This document shows positions 10,450-20,075 of a stretch of 64,000 nt of DNA, one piece after another. Origin of the DNA: Sulfitobacter dubius (GTDB taxonomy: Bacteria; Pseudomonadota; Alphaproteobacteria; Rhodobacterales; Rhodobacteraceae); contig NZ_FOPG01000001.1 of the NCBI RefSeq assembly GCF_900113435.1, positions 434,001 through 498,000 on the forward strand, read 5' to 3'. The notes beneath the pieces were generated by a model that worked only from the letters and a program-made list of their open reading frames with translations, had not been told where the DNA came from and searched no databases. A program made the translations under genes and the position numbers. Within the stretch, counting starts at the first letter, position 1. Each line of letters opens with the position of its first letter.

Positions 10450-11109
10450 TCACGGGTTTGTCCAATGTATGCCGGGCTTGCCTTGGCGCTGCAACCAGTC
10501 ATTCACGCGGCTGAAAGGTCGCGACCCGAAGAAGCCGCGCCGGGCAGAAAGCGGCGAGGGGTGCGGTGTCTCGATCTTGAGGTTCTGCAGCGGATCAACC
10601 TGCGCCGCGGCCTTCTGCGCATGCGCGCCCCACAGCAGATAGGCGCGAGGACGATCCGAAAGGCGCGTAAGCACCTGAGTGGTCAGCTTTTGCCAGCCGA
10701 GTTTGGCGTGCCCATTCGGGTCGCCCGCAGGCACGGTAAGAACGCTGTTTAACAGCAAGACGCCCTGATCGGCCCAAAACCGCAGATCTGGATCTTGAGG
10801 TGATGCGCCAAGATCGTCGTGTAATTCTTTGAAAATATTCACTAATGATCTCGGGATAGGACGCACGTCAGGTTCTGCTGAGAAGGCATAGCCGTGGGCG
10901 TGGCCCGGTGTGGGATAGGGATCTTGACCTAGGATAACAACGTCGACCGCATCGGGGTGAATATGTTCAAGGGCGGCGAAAATCTGCGGCGCGGGAGGGA
11001 GAACCTCGCGCGGCTCAGCGGCCAATCTCTCCGCGATGCCGGGCCATTCGTCTGCGAAGAAGGGCAGTTCTGCCCAACACCCAAGCGCGCTGAGGTTCAA
11101 GGGCGTCAT
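10450..11109 (-). CDS. ung: Uracil-DNA glycosylase (family 1)
   Basis: 219 residues. It removes uracil from DNA at the start of base-excision repair. Water-activating motif GQDPYP (catalytic Asp63) and the DNA-minor-groove motif HPSPLSA (His183) are intact, as is the uracil-binding LLLNSVLTV stretch. It starts inside the trpD stop (ATGA overlap at 11106-11109) and ends 7 bases before trpC, so it is embedded in the tryptophan operon and probably co-translated with it. Nothing in the sequence suggests recent insertion: composition matches its neighbours and no repeats flank it. Confidence 0.96.
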   Translation of the reverse strand: MTPLNLSALGCWAELPFFADEWPGIAERLAAEPREVLPPAPQIFAALEHIHPDAVDVVILGQDPYPTPGHAHGYAFSAEPDVRPIPRSLVNIFKELHDDLGASPQDPDLRFWADQGVLLLNSVLTVPAGDPNGHAKLGWQKLTTQVLTRLSDRPRAYLLWGAHAQKAAAQVDPLQNLKIETPHPSPLSARRGFFGSRPFSRVNDWLQRQGKPGIHWTNP

Positions 11110-12122
11110 TTCGCCTGACTGATGCGCGCCACTTTTTCGATCCGGTCCCGTGCAGCACCGCTATCGATGCTTTCCCGCGCCATTTCGACGCCAGATTTGA
11201 GATCGGGTGCCACATCGGCAACCACCAGCGCCGCCGCTGCGTTCAACAAGACGGCGTCGCGGTAACCCGATGGAACCCCATCGAGCAGGGCATTGAAATG
11301 TTTCGTGTTTTCGGCTGGCTCACCCCCAGATATTGCCTCGAAAGGATGGACGGGCAGACCCGCGTCTTCGGGGTGCAATTCGCGCAGGTTGACCACGCCA
11401 TCTTCCAGTGCGGCGACCCAGCTAACGCCAGTGATGGTCAACTCATCGGTGCCGTCCGAGCCATGCACGAGCCAAGCTTTCTCGGACCCGAGCTGTTTCA
11501 GCGTCAGCGCCATTGGTTCGATCAGGTCCCGGGTATAGGCGCCGGTCAACTGGCGCTTTACCCCGGCGGGATTGGTGAGCGGGCCGAGGATGTTAAAGAT
11601 CGTGCGGGTGCCAAGTTCGGACCGGGTCGGCATGACATGTGCGACCGCAGGGTGGTGCATCGGCGCCATCATGAAGCCGATACCGGCCTCAGCCAATTCA
11701 CGTTCCACAGCGGCGGGGCCAACCATGACGTTGATCCCAAGCTGCGACAGCGCGTCGGAAGCGCCAGATTTCGAACTGAGGTTACGGTTGCCGTGTTTGG
11801 CCACGATCGCCCCGGCGCCCGCCGCGACAAAGGCGGCAGCGGTGGAGATGTTGAGCGTGCCCTTGCCGTCGCCGCCGGTGCCAACGATGTCGATCGCCCC
11901 TTCGGGCGCGCGCACGGCGTTGCATTTGCTGCGCATAACCTGTGCCGCGGCGGCATATTCGGTGACCGTTTCGCCCCGGGTGCGGAGCGCCATGAGAAAG
12001 CCGCCGATCTGGCTTGGCGTGGCTTCGCCTTCAAAGAGGATCTCAAAGGCTTCGACAGCTTGTTCCGAGGTCAGCGGCCCATTGGCGGCGGCGTCCAACA
12101 GAGGTTTTAACGCAGCGCTCAT
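11106..12122 (-). CDS. trpD: Anthranilate phosphoribosyltransferase
   Basis: 338 residues. It transfers phosphoribose to anthranilate. The PRPP-binding glycine loop [16 protein letters not shown], the KHGNRN segment and the [19 protein letters not shown] region are all present, so it should be active. The start overlaps the trpG stop (ATGA), and its own stop overlaps the ung start. Separate trpG and trpD genes are usual for this group. Confidence 0.97.
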   Translation of the reverse strand: MSAALKPLLDAAANGPLTSEQAVEAFEILFEGEATPSQIGGFLMALRTRGETVTEYAAAAQVMRSKCNAVRAPEGAIDIVGTGGDGKGTLNISTAAAFVAAGAGAIVAKHGNRNLSSKSGASDALSQLGINVMVGPAAVERELAEAGIGFMMAPMHHPAVAHVMPTRSELGTRTIFNILGPLTNPAGVKRQLTGAYTRDLIEPMALTLKQLGSEKAWLVHGSDGTDELTITGVSWVAALEDGVVNLRELHPEDAGLPVHPFEAISGGEPAENTKHFNALLDGVPSGYRDAVLLNAAAALVVADVAPDLKSGVEMARESIDSGAARDRIEKVARISQAK

Positions 12123-12700
12123 GCCGTGACCTTCATCTCATTCAGGAAGTTTTGCAGCAGGGCGTGGCCATGCTCGGACCGGATCGATTCCGGATGGAAT
12201 TGTACGCCGTGCAGGGGCAATTCGCGGTGTTGCAGCCCCATGATCGTGCCGTCTTCGAGCGAGGCGGTGATCTCAAGACACTCCGGCAGGCTTGCGCGTT
12301 CCACCACCAGCGAGTGATAGCGCGTGGCCCCGAAGGGCGAGGGCAGCCCGGCAAAGACACCGCGCCCGTCGTGCTGCATCTGGCCCAGCTTGCCGTGTAC
12401 GATGTCATCCGCACGCACGACCTTGCCGCCAAAGGCTTGGCCAAGGGTCTGATGGCCCAGGCAGACGCCCAAGAGCGGCACCCGCGCTTCGGCAGCGGCA
12501 TGGGTCAACCCTAGGCAAATTCCCGCTTGGTCAGGGTCACAGGGGCCGGGAGACAGCAAGATACCAGCGGGTTTCATGGACATCGCTTCATCCACGCTAA
12601 GCGCATCATTGCGGTGCACCTGCACATCCGCGCCGAGGCTGCCCAGGTAATGAACCAGATTATAGGTAAAGCTGTCGTAGTTATCGATGAGCAGCAGCAC
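12119..12700 (-). CDS. trpG: Anthranilate synthase component II (glutamine amidotransferase)
   Basis: 193 residues. It supplies ammonia to TrpE for anthranilate synthesis; it might also serve PabA-type folate synthesis. The class I amidotransferase triad is visible: Cys in GVCLGHQ, then His and Glu in FHPESI near the end. The reading frame stays open to an ATG at 12769, but the family begins at [10 protein letters not shown], so a GTG at 12700 is chosen; its ribosome binding site is weak, and the longer version cannot be ruled out. It heads the trpG-trpD-ung-trpC-moaC-moeA chain. Confidence 0.9.
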   Translation of the reverse strand: MLLLIDNYDSFTYNLVHYLGSLGADVQVHRNDALSVDEAMSMKPAGILLSPGPCDPDQAGICLGLTHAAAEARVPLLGVCLGHQTLGQAFGGKVVRADDIVHGKLGQMQHDGRGVFAGLPSPFGATRYHSLVVERASLPECLEITASLEDGTIMGLQHRELPLHGVQFHPESIRSEHGHALLQNFLNEMKVTA

Positions 12701-12865
12701 AGGCAGGCATTTCTTTGTATTAGGACTGGAGAAACCACGCCGGGGCGCGGTATAGGTTTTCGCATACATGTTCAGGCTTGAACCCTATCGTCAAGAGTTT
12801 GGGGCAAGCCAATTGAGGGATCGCCGGGCTTTCTGGCCGTGGCGCAGACAGCAGGAGTAGCGCAG

Positions 12866-14392
12866 ATGGCACGCGGAATTCTAAGCGGGCTGATTTGGGG
12901 CGGTGTGGCCAGCATCGGCGTCGCCGGTGCAGTGTCGTTGATGGCGCCTTTGCCGCTGCCGCCGGAGGTGGGCGATGCGCCCGGCGCGGGCGCTGCACCG
13001 GCGCGGATCAATGTGACAGATGCGGGCGAACAGAGGGGCAGCGGCGATACCGCGCCGGTGCTTAACGCGCCCGCGCCGCGTGCTGATCTGCCAGAGCAGG
13101 ACAGTCTTGCCGCGCTTGACCCTGACACACAGACTTCGGCCAGTCTGCCCGAAACGGGCAGCGCCGAAGGGTTAAGTACGCCCGCAGCGCCCGAAGGGCA
13201 AACCCCAACATCTCCCGGCGCGGAAGAGCCGGTTCTGCCAAATCCGCAGGCGATGGCGCCCGGCGTGCCGCAGCCTGTGGACGAACTTTCGATCAGCACC
13301 GAACCCGCGCAGCCGCCCGCGCCCGAAGTGACCGATATCGAAGGGGCTTTTGATGCGCCTGAAGGGATGGAGGCGCCGGACGCTGACGAGGCAGAGGCGA
13401 TTACACTGCCCGCCGAAGAGGTGCCGGTGGAGGAGACTGCCCAAGCGGAGCCAGAGCAAACTCCGGAGGAAACCGAGGTCGCAGAGGTTGAGCCTGCGAC
13501 AGAGCCAGAGAGCATCGCCCCGACGGAGGAGCCTGAGACCGCCGAAGCGACACCATTACCGGATGAGGCTCCTACAGAGAGTAGACCCGCGATCGGCACT
13601 CCCGTCGGCACTTTGACCGACCGGGAGACTGGCGTTGTGATTAACCGCCCGGGTGCCGAGGAAAGTGAAGAGGTTTCTGAAGCCGCGGAAACTGTCGAAG
13701 AAGATCCGCGTCCCATTGTCGCCAACAGCCTTGCCAGTGACCAGTCCGAGGGCAAGCCGCTGATGAGCGTGGTGCTGATCGACGATGGCACCTCGGTCAC
13801 TGCAGGCAGTGCTGGTTTGGCCGCACTGCGCAGTTTCCCCTATCCGCTGAGCTTTGCCGTGGATAGTCGTTTGCCCGATGCCGCCGAACGGGTGGAAACC
13901 TATCGCGCGGCCGGGTTTGAGGTCTTGGCGCTGGTTGATCTGCCCGAGGGTGCGCAGCCGAGTGATGCGGAAACCGCCTTTGCCGCCACGCTCGACCGGA
14001 TCGGTCCGGTGGTGGGTGTGCTGGAAGGGACCGAAAGCGGTTTTCAAGGCAGCCGCGCCTTGGCCGATCAGGTAACAGATATCCTCGCGCAGTCAGGTCA
14101 CGGTCTGGTTACGCAAGATAAAGGGCTCAACACCATGCCCAAACTGGCGCGGAAAGCGGGCGTGCCTGCGGATCCGGTGTTTCGTGACTTTGACAGCAAG
14201 GATCAGACTGCGCGGGTGATCCGCCGTTTCCTCGATCAAGCGGCGTTCAGGGCCGGGCAGGAGGGGGCGGTGATCATGCTGGGCCGGCTGCGGCCCGATA
14301 CCGTCGCGGCGCTGTTGCTCTGGGGGTTGCAGGACCGGGCCAGTGATGTGGCCTTGGTTCCGATCTCTACAGTATTGCTGCGTGAGGAGTGA
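12866..14392 (+). CDS. Divergent polysaccharide deacetylase family protein (YibQ-like)
   Basis: 508 residues in three parts. There is an N-terminal membrane helix (about 5-30), a very long low-complexity region rich in Pro, Glu, Ala and Thr (about 30-270), and a C-terminal divergent polysaccharide deacetylase domain. The last part begins near MSVVLIDDGTSV and includes SFAVDSRLP and VGVLEGTESGFQ. It is probably anchored in the inner membrane with the domain in the periplasm and may act on envelope polysaccharide; its substrate is unknown. The start at 12866 has AGGAG 8 bases upstream. It is divergent from trpG and ends 12 bases from the convergent M14-type gene. Confidence 0.82.
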   Translation: MARGILSGLIWGGVASIGVAGAVSLMAPLPLPPEVGDAPGAGAAPARINVTDAGEQRGSGDTAPVLNAPAPRADLPEQDSLAALDPDTQTSASLPETGSAEGLSTPAAPEGQTPTSPGAEEPVLPNPQAMAPGVPQPVDELSISTEPAQPPAPEVTDIEGAFDAPEGMEAPDADEAEAITLPAEEVPVEETAQAEPEQTPEETEVAEVEPATEPESIAPTEEPETAEATPLPDEAPTESRPAIGTPVGTLTDRETGVVINRPGAEESEEVSEAAETVEEDPRPIVANSLASDQSEGKPLMSVVLIDDGTSVTAGSAGLAALRSFPYPLSFAVDSRLPDAAERVETYRAAGFEVLALVDLPEGAQPSDAETAFAATLDRIGPVVGVLEGTESGFQGSRALADQVTDILAQSGHGLVTQDKGLNTMPKLARKAGVPADPVFRDFDSKDQTARVIRRFLDQAAFRAGQEGAVIMLGRLRPDTVAALLLWGLQDRASDVALVPISTVLLREE

Positions 14393-14404
14393 TCTCGCGC
14401 AGGT

Positions 14405-15445
14405 TTAGATGATCTCATCTTCGTCAAACAGCGGGTCTTCTTCCAACTGGCTGGCCAGATCATCCACCGTTGCCTCCGCCGCGCGGGGGCTGAGTTTGGC
14501 AAGGTGAAAGACCGCGTCGCCTTCGTTGACGATGGGCAAGATCGCCCGCCCGATGAGGATCCCCGGCGCATCGGCCAGAAGCTCGGCTTCTTCTTTGCCA
14601 AAGGGATCAGACACGATGGCAAGAAGATCGCCCTCGGCCACCGTCTCACCTTCGGCGCGGAAGGTGCGCAGCAGCCCTCCCGCAGGGGCGCGGAGCCAAT
14701 GGGACGCGGTGCAGATATAGGGCGCGCTGCGGGCCCGGGCGATGCCCTTGGCGGGCAGCATGTCTTGGCCGCGCATGACCCGCAGGATCCCCGCAAGCCC
14801 CGCACGCACGGCCATCTCGTCAAAGCGCAGTCCTTCGCCTGCCTCATAAAGCAGGATTGGCGTGCCCTGTTTTGCCGCGACCGCGCGCAAAGAACCGTCC
14901 CGCAGAGGCGAGGTCAGCACCACCGGCGCGCCGAAATCCATCGCCATCTTTTGGGTCACCTTGTCAGCGGGCGAAACGCGCACCTGCGGCAGGTTCGTGC
15001 GGTGAATCGCTGCCGAATGCAGGTCCACACCAAAGTCGCAGCGCAACACCACCTCTTGCAGGAAGATATGCGCCAGCCGCGCGCCAAGGCTGCCCGAAGG
15101 CGAGCCGGGGAAACAGCGGTTCAGGTCGCGGCGGTCGGGCAGGTAGCGTGAGCGGTTCAGAAAGCCAAAGGAGTTCACCACCGGCACCACGATCAGCGTG
15201 CCACGCAGGGCAGAGAGTTGCGGCGCGCGCAGCAGTCGGCGCGTGATCTCAACGCCGATGACCTCATCCCCATGCACGGCGGCAGAGACGAACATCGTCG
15301 GCCCCGGACGCTTGCCGTGGTAGATCTCAAGCGACAGATGCACCGGCGTGTGATCCGGCAGGATTGAGACGGGCAGGTCGACCGCAAGGCTGCTGCCGGG
15401 GGCGACGGAATGCCCCGCAATCTGAAAGGGGGCCCGGTTCGGCAT
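14405..15445 (-). CDS. Succinylglutamate desuccinylase/aspartoacylase family protein
   Basis: 346 residues. Zinc ligands of the M14-like desuccinylase/aspartoacylase fold are visible: His58 and Glu61 in AAVHGDE and the later His in FGVDLHS. The C-terminal part (about 235-325) looks like a lipoyl-like beta barrel (RAPAGGLLRTFRAEGETVAEGD), common in this subgroup. The substrate is unknown; hydrolysis of an N-acyl amino acid is an inference from the family. It begins 2 bases after the trpE stop, so it is surely co-transcribed and probably coupled with trpE. The C-terminus is acidic. Confidence 0.85.
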   Translation of the reverse strand: MPNRAPFQIAGHSVAPGSSLAVDLPVSILPDHTPVHLSLEIYHGKRPGPTMFVSAAVHGDEVIGVEITRRLLRAPQLSALRGTLIVVPVVNSFGFLNRSRYLPDRRDLNRCFPGSPSGSLGARLAHIFLQEVVLRCDFGVDLHSAAIHRTNLPQVRVSPADKVTQKMAMDFGAPVVLTSPLRDGSLRAVAAKQGTPILLYEAGEGLRFDEMAVRAGLAGILRVMRGQDMLPAKGIARARSAPYICTASHWLRAPAGGLLRTFRAEGETVAEGDLLAIVSDPFGKEEAELLADAPGILIGRAILPIVNEGDAVFHLAKLSPRAAEATVDDLASQLEEDPLFDEDEII

Positions 15446-15447
15446 GG

Positions 15448-16959
15448 TCAGCTGTTCCCTTTACCGCCAAAGCGCGACGCATCGGCAGCGGCGCGGCGGA
15501 TCGCGCCGGATTTATGCACGGTTTCCATGAACTCGGCCTCGGGATCGCTGTCATAGACAACGCCGCCACCGGCTTGGATGTAGAGCTTTTCGTCCTTCAC
15601 CACAGCCGTGCGCAGGGCGATGCACATGTCCATGTCGCCGCCCGCGCTGAAATAGCCCACGCCGCCGCCGTAGACGCCGCGCTTTTCGGGTTCCAACTCG
15701 TCAATGATCTCCATCGCGCGGACCTTGGGCGCGCCCGAGACGGTGCCAGCGGGCATTCCGGCAAAGAAAGCGTCGAGCGCATCTTTGCCCTCCTTCAACT
15801 CTCCGACCACGTTGGAGACGATGTGCATGACGTGGCTGTAGCGTTCGACGATGAACTCTTCGGTGGGGCGCACGGTGCCAATCTTGGCGACCCGGCCCAC
15901 ATCGTTGCGGCCCAGATCGAGCAGCATGAGGTGTTCGGCCAGTTCTTTCGGATCGCTCAAGAGATCGGCCTCTAGCGCGCGGTCTTCCTCCGGCGTGGCG
16001 CCGCGCTTGCGGGTGCCAGCGATGGGGCGAATGGTAACTTCGTTGCCAAAGACCCGCACGAGGATTTCGGGGCTTGCGCCGACCACATGGAAGCCGCCGA
16101 AGTTGAAGTAGAACATGAAAGGCGAGGGGTTGGTGCGCCGCAGGCTGCGGTAAAGTGCGAAGGGGGGCTGTGTGAACCCTTGCGCCCAACGCTGGCTCGG
16201 CACCACCTGAAAGATGTCGCCCGCCTTGATGTAATCGCGCGCCTTTTCGACGGCGGCTTTATATCCGTCGTGGGTGAAATTGCTCACCGACTCCGGCGCG
16301 TCTTCGGCCTCTCCCAAATCGCGGGAGGTCTGCGGCATGGCGCGTTCCAGATCGCGCACCGCATCCATCACCCGCTCGGCGGCTTGGGCATAGGCGGCGC
16401 GGGCGGTCTGCCCCTCGGACACCCACGCGGGGGAGACGATGGTGACTTCGCCCTTCACCCCATCCAGCACGGCCACGACCGAGGGGCGCATCATCACCGC
16501 ATCAGGCAGGCCCAGAGGGTCAGGGTTCACGTTTGGCAGATGTTCGACCAGCCGGATCATGTCATAGCCGAGATAGCCAAAAAGACCGGCAGCGGCTTGG
16601 GGCAGGTCATCGGGCAGGGTGATGCACGATTCTGCGATGACATCGCGCAAACGGTCCAGCGGATCGCCGGGCATGTCCTCAAAGGCGTCCGCATCGTAGC
16701 GTGCGGCGCGATTGAGGGCGGCGGTCTCCCCCCGGCAACGCCAGATCAGGTCGGGCTTCATGCCGATGATGGAATAGCGTCCGCGCACGTCACCGCCGGT
16801 GACGGATTCCAGCACAAAGGCGTTCTCTGCCGCGCCGGTGAGTTTCAGCATCAATGACACAGGCGTGTCGAGGTCGGCAGCAAGGCGGGTGTAGACGATC
16901 TGGTTTTCGCCCGCTTCATAAGCGCGGGCGAAAGTGTCGAAATCCGGGGTCAGGGCCAT
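15448..16959 (-). CDS. trpE: Anthranilate synthase component I
   Basis: 503 residues. It makes anthranilate from chorismate with ammonia from TrpG. The chorismate-binding domain is complete: FQVVPSQRW, PSPFMFYFNFG, RPIAGTRKRG, LLDLGRNDVGRV, and GTVSGAPKVRAMEII. The N-terminal region has the LESVTGG-type element expected of a tryptophan-feedback site. ATG at 16959; a TTG just before it is the alternative. Only 12 bases separate it from the ppiD-like gene, leaving no space for a trp attenuator, and it sits about 3 kb from trpGDC on the same strand. Regulation must come from further upstream or be allosteric. Confidence 0.97.
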   Translation of the reverse strand: MALTPDFDTFARAYEAGENQIVYTRLAADLDTPVSLMLKLTGAAENAFVLESVTGGDVRGRYSIIGMKPDLIWRCRGETAALNRAARYDADAFEDMPGDPLDRLRDVIAESCITLPDDLPQAAAGLFGYLGYDMIRLVEHLPNVNPDPLGLPDAVMMRPSVVAVLDGVKGEVTIVSPAWVSEGQTARAAYAQAAERVMDAVRDLERAMPQTSRDLGEAEDAPESVSNFTHDGYKAAVEKARDYIKAGDIFQVVPSQRWAQGFTQPPFALYRSLRRTNPSPFMFYFNFGGFHVVGASPEILVRVFGNEVTIRPIAGTRKRGATPEEDRALEADLLSDPKELAEHLMLLDLGRNDVGRVAKIGTVRPTEEFIVERYSHVMHIVSNVVGELKEGKDALDAFFAGMPAGTVSGAPKVRAMEIIDELEPEKRGVYGGGVGYFSAGGDMDMCIALRTAVVKDEKLYIQAGGGVVYDSDPEAEFMETVHKSGAIRRAAADASRFGGKGNS

Positions 16960-16971
16960 CAAATTTGCCTA

Positions 16972-18816
16972 TCAGGGAAAGTTCACATGCACGGCACTGA
17001 CCGCGCGCTGGTCGATCTGAGGATCGGCATCGCGCATCACTGCATTGCTGTAGATATCGAAAAGACCTTGGGCCAGCGCCTGATCCAGCTGCTGTGACAG
17101 ACGGTCCATCAAAGCTTGGGTCTGATCGTCTTCGCCCGCGGCGGTCACGGCATCAAGGCGCAGAACCACAACGCTGTCCCCTGCGGGCAGGACCGCGGCG
17201 CCACCCTCGTCGAGGTCAAAGACCTGATCCATGAAGTTGTCGGGCGTGCCGTCGACATAGGAGCTGCGGGTCATGCCTTCGCCAAGCTGCGGCGTGAGAC
17301 CGGCGGCCTCAAAACCGTCCGCTTCGGCCAATGTGCCGGTCAGGCTCTCGGCCTTGGCGGTCAGAGCTTCCACGATCTGGGCATTGCGCCACGCGGTCTC
17401 AACCGCATCGCGGGCCTGCTCAAAAGGTTCGGGGCGCTCTGGCTTGGTCTCATCAAGGCGCATGGCGAAAACGCCGCCGTCTTCCAACTGGTCGATCTGC
17501 GGGAAGGCATCGGCGCTCAGGCCTGGCGCCGCCTCACGGAAGGCGCTATAGGCCGCGATGCCGTCGCTGCTCTCTTGGGTCCAGTCGATGGTGCCGAGGT
17601 TCATTTTGGTTTCCTCGGCCAGATCTTCGAGCGTGGCCCCCCCGGCGAGACGGTCGTCGATTTCCTGTGCGCGGGCTTCGACCGCGCGGGTCGCTCGGGA
17701 AATGGCGAGGGTCTCTTCCAGCACCTCACGGGCCTCTTCGAAAGGTACGTTCTGTGCAGGCAGAACCGCGTTCACGCGGAAGAGGGCCGGCCCCAGCGAA
17801 GTGGGCAGAGGGCCGACGATGTCGCCGCTTTGCGCCCCAAACACCGCGTCACCTGCGGCGTCGAGGTCGGATTTGGCCACATCGCCCATGTCCACATCCG
17901 CCAGTGCCAACCCGCGTTCTTCGACCAGCGCCTCAAAGGTGGTGCCGTCAACTTCGAGCGCTGCTGTGGCCTGCGTGGCGGCCTCTTCGTTGGCAAAGAC
18001 CAGACGCTCGACCAAGCGACGTTCGGGCTGGTCATATTCATCGCTGCGGGCATCATATTCGGCGCGCAGTTCTTCTTCGGGCACTTCAACTTCGTCCAGC
18101 AGATCTTCGGGGCGGAGCCATGCATAGGTGATGCTTTTGCTGGCGGGCAGCATGAAGTCATCGGTGTTGGCGTCGTAATAGGCCTGAAGCTCTTCCTCTG
18201 TCGGCTCAGCGACGGGCGTGTCGAGGTCATCCGCGCTCAGCCGGGCCCAAGTGAAGCTGCGCTCTTCGGCAACGTAGTCGACCAGCGTGCGGGCGTAGGT
18301 GTTAGGCATTGAGACGCCGCCCAAGATCGCACGTTGCAGCAGGCCGCGCGCGGCCTCTTCGCGGATGGAGGTTTCAAAGACTGCTTCGCTCATACCGCTC
18401 TGCTGGAGGGCGAAACGATAGCCCTCGCGGTCAAAATTGCCGTCGATGCCCTGAAAAGCCGAGATCGCGACGATCTCATCGCGCAGGGTGGCATCGCCGA
18501 TGGAGATGCCCATCTCGGCGGCTTCATGATCCAGCGCGCGGTTGCGCACGATGCGTTGCAGCACCGCGCGGTCCAGACCCATCTCTTGGGCGCGGGCAAA
18601 GGACAGGCTCTCGCCCGTCTGCGCTTCAATCGCGCGGATTTCCTGCTGCAACTGGCGGGCGTATTGATCGACCGAAATGGACTTGTCCCCGACACTGCCA
18701 ATGCTGCGCAGATTGCCGCTGAGGTTGATCGCGCCAAAGCCGCCAAGACCCAAGATCAGAAGGCCCATCAAGGCCCAAACGGCGGTTTTCGAAAAGCTGA
18801 AGCCTTTTTTGGCCAT
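16972..18816 (-). CDS. Peptidyl-prolyl isomerase, PpiD-like (SurA N-terminal and parvulin domains)
   Basis: 614 residues. An N-terminal inner-membrane helix (about 12-34, VWALMGLLILGLGGFG) is followed by a SurA-type chaperone region (SVDQYARQLQQEIRA) and a PpiC-like parvulin region (about 240-380), then further helical chaperone sequence. PpiD is a periplasmic folding factor at the Sec exit. The parvulin part is divergent, so isomerase activity is uncertain while a chaperone role is likely. The start has GAGGG upstream. It precedes trpE by 12 bases and follows the aminotransferase gene by 30 bases, all on the same strand. Confidence 0.88.
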   Translation of the reverse strand: MAKKGFSFSKTAVWALMGLLILGLGGFGAINLSGNLRSIGSVGDKSISVDQYARQLQQEIRAIEAQTGESLSFARAQEMGLDRAVLQRIVRNRALDHEAAEMGISIGDATLRDEIVAISAFQGIDGNFDREGYRFALQQSGMSEAVFETSIREEAARGLLQRAILGGVSMPNTYARTLVDYVAEERSFTWARLSADDLDTPVAEPTEEELQAYYDANTDDFMLPASKSITYAWLRPEDLLDEVEVPEEELRAEYDARSDEYDQPERRLVERLVFANEEAATQATAALEVDGTTFEALVEERGLALADVDMGDVAKSDLDAAGDAVFGAQSGDIVGPLPTSLGPALFRVNAVLPAQNVPFEEAREVLEETLAISRATRAVEARAQEIDDRLAGGATLEDLAEETKMNLGTIDWTQESSDGIAAYSAFREAAPGLSADAFPQIDQLEDGGVFAMRLDETKPERPEPFEQARDAVETAWRNAQIVEALTAKAESLTGTLAEADGFEAAGLTPQLGEGMTRSSYVDGTPDNFMDQVFDLDEGGAAVLPAGDSVVVLRLDAVTAAGEDDQTQALMDRLSQQLDQALAQGLFDIYSNAVMRDADPQIDQRAVSAVHVNFP

Positions 18817-18846
18817 GACACGGTCCCTCGTTAATTTTGGACCTGT

Positions 18847-20028
18847 CTATGCGTTGCGTGGCAGGGCTGCAAGCCTGTCGAAAAGCGCCCCAATACCGGC
18901 GGTGTCGAGGTTGGCAAAGGCGATGCGCAACTGGCTTTCGCCGCGCGCGTCGCCCTCGGGCTGGAACATCGTGCCGGGCAGGCAGAGCACGCCTGCGTCG
19001 CGCACGAGCTTCGGGGCAAGGTCGGCTGACGACATGTCGAAAGGGTGGCGCATATAGGCGAAATAGCCGCCGAGGCCGAGAAGTTCCCAACCCAGCGGTT
19101 CGAGCTTGGGCATCAGGTCGGCAATCGCGGCCCGGCGGGCGAGGATTTCTTCGCGTTCGCCCGCAAGCCACGCGCTCAGGTTCTGCATCCCCCAGAGCGC
19201 GCCGTGCTGGCCGATCTGCGCCGGGCAAATGGCCACGGTATCGAGAAACTTCTCAACCTCCGCCAGCCGCGCCGTGCTGGCGATCAACGCGCCGACACGG
19301 TGGCCGGTCAGGCGGTAGGCTTTGGAAAAGGAATAGAGGTGAATGAGCGTGTCGTGCCAATCGGGGTCGCTGAACAGCGCATGCGGCGCGCCGGGGCGGC
19401 TGTGAAAATCGCGGTAGGTTTCGTCGAGGATCAGCGCGATGCCGTGGCGGCGGGCCAGATCAAAGAAGTCCTGCAGGAGGGCGGCGGGATACTCCACGCC
19501 ACCGGGGTTGTTGGGGGTGACCAGCGCGATGGCGCGGGTGCGCGGGGTGATCGAGGCCTCTGCGCGGGCCGGGTCGGGCAGCATGTCCGCTTCGACGGGC
19601 AGGGGAACGGCGGTCACGCCGCTCATGTCGAGCCACATCTTGTGGTTAAAGTACCAAGGTGTCGGGATAATCACCTCATCACCTTCACCGCAAAGCGTGG
19701 CGATGGCGGCGGCGAAGGCTTGGTTGCAGCCCGAAGTGATGCAGACCTGTTCGTTGCTCACCACCCCCGCATATTTCTCGGCCGTTTGCCGCGCCAATTC
19801 TGCACGCAGTTCCGGCAGACCCAGTACGGGGCCGTATAGATGCGCCTCATCGTTGTTCAGCGTGACCTCGGCCATCGCCCGGCGCAGCCCCTCTGGGGGC
19901 GGATCGACAGGGGCGGCTTGGCTTACGTTGATCAGCGGACGGTCATCGGTGAATGTCACGCCATCCAGCCAGCGCCGCGCCTCCATCACCGGAGGGAAGA
20001 AAGTGGTGGCGGTGCGCGAAAGCGTCAT
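18847..20028 (-). CDS. PLP-dependent aminotransferase, class I/II
   Basis: 393 residues, fold type I. The PLP lysine lies in YSFSKAYRLTGHRVG. The cofactor region TPNNPGG and the carboxylate-binding Arg near the C-terminus (LRIAFAN) are present. The substrate cannot be read from the sequence; an aspartate- or aromatic-like specificity is possible. It lies between gpt (47 bases) and the ppiD-like gene (30 bases) and may belong to one long transcript ending with trpE. A second, only distantly similar aminotransferase is at 32683-33864. Confidence 0.88.
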   Translation of the reverse strand: MTLSRTATTFFPPVMEARRWLDGVTFTDDRPLINVSQAAPVDPPPEGLRRAMAEVTLNNDEAHLYGPVLGLPELRAELARQTAEKYAGVVSNEQVCITSGCNQAFAAAIATLCGEGDEVIIPTPWYFNHKMWLDMSGVTAVPLPVEADMLPDPARAEASITPRTRAIALVTPNNPGGVEYPAALLQDFFDLARRHGIALILDETYRDFHSRPGAPHALFSDPDWHDTLIHLYSFSKAYRLTGHRVGALIASTARLAEVEKFLDTVAICPAQIGQHGALWGMQNLSAWLAGEREEILARRAAIADLMPKLEPLGWELLGLGGYFAYMRHPFDMSSADLAPKLVRDAGVLCLPGTMFQPEGDARGESQLRIAFANLDTAGIGALFDRLAALPRNA

Positions 20029-20075
20029 GGGTGTATCCGGTCAGGTAAGGGGCAGGGAGGGTGGCCTAGGGCCCC

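Noticed and set aside
12701-12865. A trp leader peptide or attenuator upstream of trpG
   Set aside because: The only frame is the N-terminal extension of trpG itself; it contains no Trp codon and no terminator hairpin.
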